A DNA stretch of 21,467 nucleotides, taken from positions 1-21,467 of the forward strand of contig CABXOR010000030.1 in the NCBI GenBank assembly GCA_902513935.1. The letters are read 5' to 3'. The DNA is from an uncultured SAR324 cluster bacterium (GTDB taxonomy: Bacteria > SAR324 > NAC60-12). A program made the translations under genes and the position numbers. Positions 15,325 through 21,467 of this stretch are shown one piece after another; position 1 is the first letter of the stretch; each line of letters begins with the position of its first letter. The notes below the pieces were generated by a model that searched no databases, was not told where the DNA came from, and saw only the letters and a list, made by a program, of their open reading frames with translations.

Positions 15325-17226
15325 TTATTGATCAGGCATTCCCAATGATTGAAGTACTTTAACGTAATCATTCATAAATTCTTTTGGTCGTGAATTAACG
15401 AAATCAAAATTTTCTATCCACCATTTAGTAATGCTGTTTTTCATGGTTTTTTGCTTTTCAAAATGAACTTTTGCTAATTTTACATCGCCCTCTTTGTGGT
15501 ATATGTATGCTAAAACTGTATGAAAAGTTTCTCTGGCACCGGCATAAACATAATCTTTATTAGATTGCTCTAAGGCATATTTTTTTGCTTTTTCATAATC
15601 TCCACTTTTCTCCTCGAATGTTTTCATCATTATAGCAAAGAGATAATATACTTTTACCCATGCAGAGTAATGAGGAGCAATTCTATGAACTTTCTCATAA
15701 GTTTTAATTGAACCGTCGTAATCACCGCACGAGCGCTGCGTATCTGCTACCATTGCGATGTCGAGAACTACTTCACTTAATATACTCATCTTATCTATTC
15801 TTCCGCAGGCAGCATCAAAATCTCCAAGTGTTTGTTCAATCATGGCTGCAATGGACATCGCACCTACATAATCAGGATCTTTTTCAAGAACACCTAATGC
15901 TAATCTGAGAGCTTTTTTTAAGTCCTCCTGAGGTTTCTTTGATATTCCCAACCACGTTTTTTGTACAAGTTGCCACGCTCTATTTACATCAAGATAGAAG
16001 TTATCTGGTTCAAGTTTTTTATTAATTTCCCATAACTCTTCAGCCCTATAATGGCCTTCAGGAGTCATTAGTTGGAATGCTGTGGTACCTAATAAATTAT
16101 TTTTATAAACTTCTGGGGTAAAGAGTCTTTTTAAAGCAGTAGATTCAACGCCTCCTAGAGTAATTTCTATCTGTAAATGACTAAGAACAGAACTTCCTAC
16201 TTGGTCCTGGATATTAAAAATATCATCCTCTGAAAAATCATAAATTTCAGACCAGATTATGTCATTCTTAGCAAGATCTTTGAGTTCTACATTTATGCGA
16301 GTTTTGTTTCCAGAGACTTGTATTCCTCCTCCTAAAACAAACTGAACACCATATGTTTTTACAATGTCCTCATCGGAAACCTGATTCTTTTGTAAGTATT
16401 CACCGGTACTTTTCCCGAGTACCAATAATTGTTCATGCTGAGACAAAGTTGTAATCAGATGACTGGTCATGCCATTTCCAATATAATCATTTTCTTTCTT
16501 TCCTGACTGATTGGCAAACGGCATGACTAGAATCGCCGGACGATCTGAAGAAGTCTCAACAATTTTTATATTTTTTTGATCAGTTTTTTTAATTGAGAAA
16601 TTATAATAAGCAAAGCCACCAATGCCCAGGACAAGAATTCCAACAATTGCCGTGATAAGAGGTACTTTTGATTTCGATTTAGTTTTTACTGTTCGTTTGT
16701 GTGAATCATCTATAACAACATCAAAGGCATGAAATATATTGTCCTTTACAGTTTGCTCACCCAAATCATTAAATAAGAAGTCCATCTTTTTATTAATAAA
16801 CTCATGAACACTCCTTGAAAGACATACTCCATTTGGTTGAGCAAGAGCTTCTAGACGTGCGGCAATGTTGACACCATCACCATAGAGATTATCTCCTTCT
16901 ACAACGACATCTCCCATGTTAATGCCAATACGAAATTCCATTTTCAGATCAGATGTCTCTGACTCGTTCCTTTCCTGAATAAGCCTCTGGAATTCTGTTG
17001 CACAGATGACTGCAGATACGGCACTCGAAAATTCGGCTAGTACAGAGTCTCCGGCGGTATTAAAAATTCTGCCATCGTGTTCTTTAAAAAGATCTTCAAG
17101 GATTTTTTTGCAGGCTCTAAAATTCTTGATGGTCTGATCTTCGTTTTTCTCAACAGATTTGCTGTATCCAACAACGTCAGTTGCAAAAATTACTGCAATC
17201 TTACGTTCAATCTCTTTAGTAGCCAT
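15325..17226 (-). CDS. Class III adenylate/guanylate cyclase with TM anchor, TolB-like domain and TPR region
   Basis: A 633-residue protein. The class III cyclase domain spans about 8-175: metal-binding Asp in FATDVVGYS (D17), second metal Asp in FNTAGDSVLAEF (D60), and transition-state residues in DGVNIAARLE (N120, R124). The position often held by the adenine-recognising Lys reads Asn in this subgroup, so nucleotide specificity is open. A basic linker (178-187) leads to one membrane segment (about 188-207). Residues about 229-355 form a TolB/FlgO-like domain (RPAILVMPFANQSG, YGVQFVLGGGIQ), followed by helical TPR-like repeats to the end. It probably makes cAMP or cGMP in the cytoplasm in response to a signal sensed by the periplasmic C-terminal part. 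The module from residue 98 to 204 is nearly identical in DNA to the paralogue at the right edge. No cognate receptor is visible. Confidence 0.9.
   Translation of the reverse strand: MATKEIERKIAVIFATDVVGYSKSVEKNEDQTIKNFRACKKILEDLFKEHDGRIFNTAGDSVLAEFSSAVSAVICATEFQRLIQERNESETSDLKMEFRIGINMGDVVVEGDNLYGDGVNIAARLEALAQPNGVCLSRSVHEFINKKMDFLFNDLGEQTVKDNIFHAFDVVIDDSHKRTVKTKSKSKVPLITAIVGILVLGIGGFAYYNFSIKKTDQKNIKIVETSSDRPAILVMPFANQSGKKENDYIGNGMTSHLITTLSQHEQLLVLGKSTGEYLQKNQVSDEDIVKTYGVQFVLGGGIQVSGNKTRINVELKDLAKNDIIWSEIYDFSEDDIFNIQDQVGSSVLSHLQIEITLGGVESTALKRLFTPEVYKNNLLGTTAFQLMTPEGHYRAEELWEINKKLEPDNFYLDVNRAWQLVQKTWLGISKKPQEDLKKALRLALGVLEKDPDYVGAMSIAAMIEQTLGDFDAACGRIDKMSILSEVVLDIAMVADTQRSCGDYDGSIKTYEKVHRIAPHYSAWVKVYYLFAIMMKTFEEKSGDYEKAKKYALEQSNKDYVYAGARETFHTVLAYIYHKEGDVKLAKVHFEKQKTMKNSITKWWIENFDFVNSRPKEFMNDYVKVLQSLGMPDQ
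16614..16936 (-). repeat. Direct repeat copy 1: cyclase catalytic/TM module
   Basis: This stretch matches 21145-21467 on the same strand with about 9 differences over 323 bases counted by eye, all synonymous in the shared frame. It encodes the second half of the cyclase domain, the basic linker and the transmembrane segment. Similarity stops abruptly at the codons after GIGG. On the other side it is limited only by the window edge, so the repeat is probably longer. Confidence 0.9.
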
Positions 17227-17385
17227 TTAGGGATTCTTATTGATAAGGGAATAAAATTTTGATTCTTAAGTTAAAAAAATAATTTATACTCTCAATCTGA
17301 AATAAAAACAATATTTAATTACTGGATTAATTGATGAATTATTAATTGCCGTTTGAAAACATGTTATTAAGCACAAAACAAATTT

Positions 17386-18219
17386 TTAGAAAACATTTTT
17401 ACCTTTTTCCCAAACAACAGGGTACTGTTTACTGTCAAGACGATCTCCATCTTCCAATTCAGGATTTCTTAGATCCAGGTGTGATCCCTTTTCTGTACAA
17501 TAAAAAACATCATTTCCTGTATATCTAACGGCATATCCTCTCCTTCTACGATCCTTGCTGTTATTCCCGGCTGATCCATGAACCACAAGAGCATGAAAAG
17601 CTAAAAGATCACCCGGATTCATATCAAAAGAAATAATGTCGTATTTATCACGATTTGAATCTATGTCGGGAATCTTTTCAAATTCAGGGTTTTGCTCGTA
17701 TGCTTTACTCGCACCAGGTGCAAAATGCTCAGGTTGATACCATTTTCCCCACTTGTGTGACTTCCTGATGAATTCCAGGGGTCCATTTTCTTTTGATATT
17801 GGATCTAATGATGTCCAGAAAGATATAACAGGCCAGCCACGAATTGGCCAGTAAGGTTGATCATTATGCCATCTGATGTGATTGTTTGTTTCAGGTTCCT
17901 TTACAAATAATTGATCGTAAAATAAATTTATTTTATTTGAATTTAATAACTGTGCGGCAAAATAAGGTAAAGGAGAATTTAAACAATAATCTTTAAGCCC
18001 TTGAGAATGTTCCCATATTCTCAAGTTTCCGTGGAAGTTCCCTTTGCCTTTTTCAGTTTTGTATGCATGAAAAAAAGGACCAGGCTTTTTGATATCTTCC
18101 TCAATTGCATCAAGTAGTATCCTTTGCCATTTGTTTTCGATTATGTTTTTGAGAAGGACGACTCCGTTTTTTTCAAAAACTGAAATAATATCACAGTTTA
18201 AGATAAAATCATTACTCAT
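17386..18219 (-). CDS. Phytanoyl-CoA dioxygenase (PhyH) family protein
   Basis: A 277-residue Fe(II)/2-oxoglutarate oxygenase of the PhyH group. The iron ligands are visible as HxD in IRWHNDQPYW (H118, D120) and the distal His in VVHGSAGNN (H214); basic residues in RRRRGYAVRYTG are candidates for 2-oxoglutarate binding. The family hydroxylates very diverse small molecules, and I cannot assign a substrate. I start at the ATG at 18219 because GGAGAG (18227-18232) lies 7 bases upstream; the frame can be extended six codons to a TTG at 18237, but that would place the ribosome-binding site inside the gene. It is AT-rich and lies between the outer-membrane barrel gene and the first cyclase gene, all on the minus strand. 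Confidence 0.88.
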   Translation of the reverse strand: MSNDFILNCDIISVFEKNGVVLLKNIIENKWQRILLDAIEEDIKKPGPFFHAYKTEKGKGNFHGNLRIWEHSQGLKDYCLNSPLPYFAAQLLNSNKINLFYDQLFVKEPETNNHIRWHNDQPYWPIRGWPVISFWTSLDPISKENGPLEFIRKSHKWGKWYQPEHFAPGASKAYEQNPEFEKIPDIDSNRDKYDIISFDMNPGDLLAFHALVVHGSAGNNSKDRRRRGYAVRYTGNDVFYCTEKGSHLDLRNPELEDGDRLDSKQYPVVWEKGKNVF

Positions 18220-18289
18220 TACTTTTCTCTCCACCAAATTTTCTGCAAAACTTTTAAATAATTAGTTTTTATTGAACTAAAACAACACT

Positions 18290-18317
18290 AATGGGACAGG
18301 TGTAATGCGACAGGTTC
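18290..18317. repeat. Short GGGACAGG-type repeat, copy 2
   Basis: AATGGGACAGGTGTAATG is followed immediately by a partial second GACAGGTT word. It lies about 60 bases past the stop codon of the outer-membrane barrel gene. It resembles the sequence at 15291-15310. Confidence 0.3.
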
Positions 18318-18376
18318 GTTTTCTGCCAACAAATTGGATTCAATCAGAAATATAATAAAGCCCTTAGACTATGAAA

Positions 18377-19663
18377 TTAAAAAGGATAACCCCAATAAGC
18401 TGTAGTAGCTCCACCTTCATCAGAAAAACCGAAGTCTAATCTTCCTACGGCTGATCCAGTGATAAATCTTATACCTAATCCATAGCTATCTTTAAAATTT
18501 TTCCAAAAGTTTTTTCCTAAATCAGGTGAAACTGTCCCTTGTTCATAAAATCCAGCTAATTGAAATTCTGCTAAAATACCTTTTGCAAAAAATAAATCAA
18601 AATCAAGATCTACAGAATCAAAATAATATCTCAATTCAATCGCTCTAAAATTTGTGTGCTCATCAAAAAATCTTCCTTCAGGATAACCTCTAAGTCTTTC
18701 AAATCCTCCTAGTGCAGTTGCTCTACCTTTTTTAGAATTGTCTAAATCCCTTTTGTAGGCTTCATCTATAATTATCTGACATTTTGGGTAAAGTAATAAC
18801 TGTTGATCAGTACAGGTATATTTTTCCACCTTACCTGGATTAATAACTTTAGAAGTACTTAGATATTGGGTAAAGACCAAAATCATTTTCATTTCGATTA
18901 TGGGCATGTAACCAGTAGTTTGTAAATCATATTGAATCCAACTACTTTCTTGAGGAGTCCTATTAGGCCACTGCCATCTATCAATTTTTACAAAATAGCC
19001 AATTCTTGGATCTCTTCTAAAATCAGTATCATCTATTAACATCCCCCATCTCTCAGTCCATTTAGATGTTCCTGATCCGAAACCTTCTACATCCTTTAAA
19101 CTTACAATATTTCCATCAAAATCTTGGTAACCGTAAAAATCTACTTCTGAATTAATAAAAGTATAAAATAACTCAATTTGTCTATCTAAAAAATAATATG
19201 AAATTTCTCCGACATTTTGTGCGACCCTGTCAGCCATTAAAGTAAACTTTCTTTTAGGGTCGGAATCAATTCCTCTCTCATAAAAGGAATAAGAAAATTT
19301 TGTGGCAGATAATCTTGCTGGGCTAAAAGTAAAATTATTGGAAAATATAGGGAAGTCAATTATTGTCAAACCATAGGCGTCAATGTCTTCTCCTTCAAAT
19401 TCATTTTCTCCCTTACCTTTCCCAAATCCACCAATTAAATTAAATCTTCCATCTTCAATCCAAGGCACTGGGATATTATTTACTATTGAGCCAATAGTAA
19501 TTAAACTGCCGAATCCAGGTCTTTCTAATGGAGCTACTAAAAAATAATATTCAAAAATATCATCTTTGAACGATTTTCTTCTTTCAAAAACTATTGCATG
19601 TAAATCACATGTTGTATAAAGTAAAAAAAATACAATTAGGCATAGTTTTTTATTTTTTATCAT
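18377..19663 (-). CDS. Omp85/BamA-type outer-membrane beta-barrel protein (surface antigen family)
   Basis: A 428-residue protein with a signal peptide (residues 1-23, cleavage predicted after DLHA) and alternating beta-strand-like segments throughout. Residues 323-332 read RLRGYPEGRF, the conserved loop-6 motif of Omp85 barrels, and the chain ends in a strand with aromatic C-terminal Phe (AYWGYPF), typical for recognition by the Bam complex. No POTRA domain precedes the barrel, so this is a short family member, not BamA itself. Two cysteines (C284, C295) flank a short segment that could be a disulfide-closed surface loop. The function is unknown; small Omp85-like barrels may export or anchor partner proteins. 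It is strongly AT-rich, like its neighbours, and sits between the two cyclase paralogues. Confidence 0.82.
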   Translation of the reverse strand: MIKNKKLCLIVFFLLYTTCDLHAIVFERRKSFKDDIFEYYFLVAPLERPGFGSLITIGSIVNNIPVPWIEDGRFNLIGGFGKGKGENEFEGEDIDAYGLTIIDFPIFSNNFTFSPARLSATKFSYSFYERGIDSDPKRKFTLMADRVAQNVGEISYYFLDRQIELFYTFINSEVDFYGYQDFDGNIVSLKDVEGFGSGTSKWTERWGMLIDDTDFRRDPRIGYFVKIDRWQWPNRTPQESSWIQYDLQTTGYMPIIEMKMILVFTQYLSTSKVINPGKVEKYTCTDQQLLLYPKCQIIIDEAYKRDLDNSKKGRATALGGFERLRGYPEGRFFDEHTNFRAIELRYYFDSVDLDFDLFFAKGILAEFQLAGFYEQGTVSPDLGKNFWKNFKDSYGLGIRFITGSAVGRLDFGFSDEGGATTAYWGYPF

Positions 19664-19704
19664 AGTTATAAATTGTAATTAAAAGAAGATATTGTAATCA
19701 AGGC

Positions 19705-19740
19705 TGGTGCCTAGGGGGCGACTCGAACCCGCACCTCCAA
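19705..19740 (-). other. Decayed tRNA 3' end (tRNA-Leu-like fragment)
   Basis: On the minus strand the sequence reads GCGGG-TTCGAGT-CGCCC, then CCTAGGC, A and CCA. This is the layout of a T arm, acceptor 3' strand, discriminator and CCA end. The acceptor strand and TTCGAGT loop suit tRNA-Leu, but two of the five T-stem pairs do not form; CCCGC in place of CGCCC would restore them. No matching 5' half (GCCTAGG) is seen upstream. It is best read as a tRNA gene remnant, such as is left by integration and excision at a tRNA 3' end. No integrase is in the window. Confidence 0.5.
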
Positions 19741-19794
19741 ATGGTCTGTAAATAGTGGGAATAATAAGATAATATTAATCCCCAATAAACACTT

Positions 19795-19809
19795 ATTGGA
19801 CAGGGTTAG
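19795..19809. repeat. Short GGACAGG-type repeat, copy 3 (weak)
   Basis: ATTGGACAGGGTTAG lies about 65 bases past the stop codon of the second cyclase gene. It is a weaker relative of the words at 15291 and 18290. Confidence 0.2.
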
Positions 19810-19873
19810 ACTGTTTATTTATTACTTCAAAATTATTTCGCAAAAAATTTATCAAAAGTTGATGATTGCTAGG

Positions 19874-21467
19874 TTAATCGTTGGAAGTCGGTTCATAATC
19901 CACCGTGGAATCCCCAAGTGCCCCTAAAGTTTCTAAAGATTTAGTAAGCCTTGCTGCAGCTTCTTTATTTCTTAACACTCCAAATATCCATTTTCCCCGA
20001 GCACCATTATTTCTACCTCGCTCGAAAAGCTCTTTGGCTTTCTCAGTATTCCCATTTTCTAATTCCATTGATGCATAGATCCAAAGTATCATGCCAAACA
20101 TATCCACATTGTTTATTTTATCTCCAATAAAGGCTTTTATTTCTTCCGTTCTTCCCAGAATATACAAATCTGCAACTAACATGTGAGAAACCATATATCC
20201 TGTATCAACTGGAGCGGAACGTAAGGCTTTACGGAAATATGGAATCGATTTATCATGATCTCCACAAGCATGATAAATAAACCCTGCTACGATTAAATTG
20301 GTTCTGATATTACTATTATCTATCGACTTCGGAATATTACTTTTTGCTACAGTACAGTCTTTGGACAAATGCTCAAACTCCATAAGAGCTCTTAGGGAAT
20401 AGTCTCTTTCAGTTCCTCTATTTTTTAAAACAGAATTAGATAAGTCATCTAATTTTTTAATATCTTCGGCTTTTTCATTTTGTGATAAACCCATAAATAA
20501 TCCCTCGTGTATAATCCATGCCTCCACGTAATCAATTACATTTTTCTTTGTATTCAATGACTTTAATTTATCCAAAATTTCCAGGGTATTATCATACCCT
20601 TCTTTAGTATATTTGCTCCACTCTGTTTCATAATTCAAAAACAATTGATATTGTTCAAAAGTCTCAAATTCTGACATCCATTTTTTTTCTTCCTGACCTC
20701 CCACTGCGGCGATATGAAGATGCCCCAGTATTTTATTCCCAATCTCGTCTTGAACTTTAAAAATATCATCCAGCAGAAAATCAACTTTATCCGACCATAC
20801 AACCTTACTTTTTGAAAGGTCATTAAGTTCGATTGTAAGTCTTGTATTTTTTCCAAAGGATTGAACAGATCCCTGAATAGCATGTTTTACCCCAAATTTT
20901 TCAGCAATTTCATTATCAGGAAGATTGGTCTCATGAATATGAAAGCTTGTGCTACTTGACAACACGGAAAGCATATTGTATCTGGATAAACTGGAGATAA
21001 GGCTTTCCGTTATGGCATTACTGACCGAAGTGTCTTCACTTCCCAAATTCTTAAAAGGTTTAACTAAAATTATAGGTAAGTTATCTCTTGCAACCTTCCT
21101 TTCTTCTTTAGTCGGTTCAGTTAGGATATTGTTATAAAAACCATAGCCTCCAATGCCCAGGACAAGAATTCCAACAATTGCCGTGATAAGAGGTACTTTT
21201 GATTTCGATTTAGTTTTTACTGTTCGTTTGTGTGAATCATCTATAACAACATCAAAGGCATGAAATATATTGTCCTTTACAGTTTGCTCACCCAAATCAT
21301 TAAATAAGAAATCCATCTTCTTATTAATAAACTCATGAACACTCCTTGAAAGACATACTCCATTTGGTTGAGCAAGAGCCTCAAGACGTGCAGCAATGTT
21401 GACACCATCACCATAGAGATTATCTCCTTCAACAACTACGTCTCCCATGTTAATGCCAATACGAAAT
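19874..21467 (-). CDS. Second class III cyclase paralogue with TolB-like domain and TPR region (partial, 5' end outside window)
   Basis: The frame stays open to the right edge, so about the first 97 residues, including the first metal-binding Asp, lie outside. The visible part begins FRIGIN, then DGVNIAARLE with the transition-state Asn and Arg, a basic linker and a membrane segment. All of these are identical in protein sequence to the cyclase at 15325-17226 up to GIGG. After that the two differ strongly: here follow a TolB-like domain (LPIILVKPFKNLGS, FGVKHAIQGSVQSFGKNTR) and helical TPR-like repeats (for example GDHDKSIPYFRKAL). The stop is at 19874. An internal ATG at 21448 (MGDVVV) is within the catalytic domain and is not a plausible start. 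It probably makes a cyclic nucleotide in response to a different signal from its paralogue. Confidence 0.9.
   Translation of the reverse strand, partial: FRIGINMGDVVVEGDNLYGDGVNIAARLEALAQPNGVCLSRSVHEFINKKMDFLFNDLGEQTVKDNIFHAFDVVIDDSHKRTVKTKSKSKVPLITAIVGILVLGIGGYGFYNNILTEPTKEERKVARDNLPIILVKPFKNLGSEDTSVSNAITESLISSLSRYNMLSVLSSSTSFHIHETNLPDNEIAEKFGVKHAIQGSVQSFGKNTRLTIELNDLSKSKVVWSDKVDFLLDDIFKVQDEIGNKILGHLHIAAVGGQEEKKWMSEFETFEQYQLFLNYETEWSKYTKEGYDNTLEILDKLKSLNTKKNVIDYVEAWIIHEGLFMGLSQNEKAEDIKKLDDLSNSVLKNRGTERDYSLRALMEFEHLSKDCTVAKSNIPKSIDNSNIRTNLIVAGFIYHACGDHDKSIPYFRKALRSAPVDTGYMVSHMLVADLYILGRTEEIKAFIGDKINNVDMFGMILWIYASMELENGNTEKAKELFERGRNNGARGKWIFGVLRNKEAAARLTKSLETLGALGDSTVDYEPTSND
21145..21467 (-). 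repeat. Direct repeat copy 2: cyclase catalytic/TM module
   Basis: Partner of 16614-16936, offset by 4531 bases and in the same orientation. It is truncated by the window edge. Confidence 0.9.

Noticed and set aside
18220..18237. TTG start for the PhyH-family protein
   Set aside because: The ribosome-binding site GGAGAG lies downstream of the TTG and 7 bases before the ATG at 18219.
1..21467. CRISPR arrays, complete IS elements, integrases, rRNA genes, riboswitches
   Set aside because: No regularly spaced repeats, transposase or integrase motifs, rRNA sequence or known riboswitch core were seen.

Overview
The window looks like chromosomal DNA of a Gram-negative proteobacterium, probably marine or aquatic. 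Supporting signs are a tripartite tricarboxylate transporter (TTT), isocitrate dehydrogenase kinase/phosphatase (AceK), an Omp85-type outer-membrane barrel, and class III cyclases with TolB-like and TPR regions. SAR324-like or related lineages are a guess; nothing here fixes the taxon. By eye, base composition is near half GC in the centre (about 7.9-10.1 kb) and strongly AT-rich on the right (about 13-21 kb).

Left part (1-4.5 kb, all minus strand): a possible partial gamma-glutamyltransferase-like start at the edge, a fumarylacetoacetate-hydrolase-family enzyme, a ketopantoate-reductase-family enzyme, and aceK without aceA or aceB beside it.

Centre (4.5-12.8 kb): the most interesting region. 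On the plus strand are tctC (solute-binding protein), a scar of broken tctB and tctA, a ThDP-dependent 2-hydroxyacyl-CoA lyase-like enzyme, a formyl-CoA:oxalate CoA-transferase-like enzyme, and a stand-alone protein resembling the 10-formyl-tetrahydrofolate hydrolase domain of ALDH1L1. Facing them on the minus strand are intact tctB and tctA, followed immediately by a decayed N-terminal fragment of the same lyase gene. The scar and the fragment together record an ancestral order tctC-tctB-tctA-lyase-(CoA-transferase-formyl hydrolase). They suggest that two related, inverted copies decayed reciprocally, so that one complete set remains, split over two strands. I infer a pathway in which a carboxylate (probably a 2-hydroxy acid) is taken up, activated with CoA from formyl-CoA, cleaved to an aldehyde or ketone plus formyl-CoA, and the formyl unit is passed to or managed through folate.

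Right part (13-21.5 kb, all minus strand, AT-rich): a YheT-type alpha/beta hydrolase, a dienelactone-hydrolase-family protein, a membrane-anchored class III adenylate/guanylate cyclase with TolB-like and TPR regions, a phytanoyl-CoA-dioxygenase-family protein, an Omp85-type barrel, a decayed tRNA 3' end, and a second cyclase paralogue cut by the window edge. The two cyclases share a catalytic/transmembrane module that is almost identical in DNA (only synonymous differences seen) but have very different C-terminal sensory parts.
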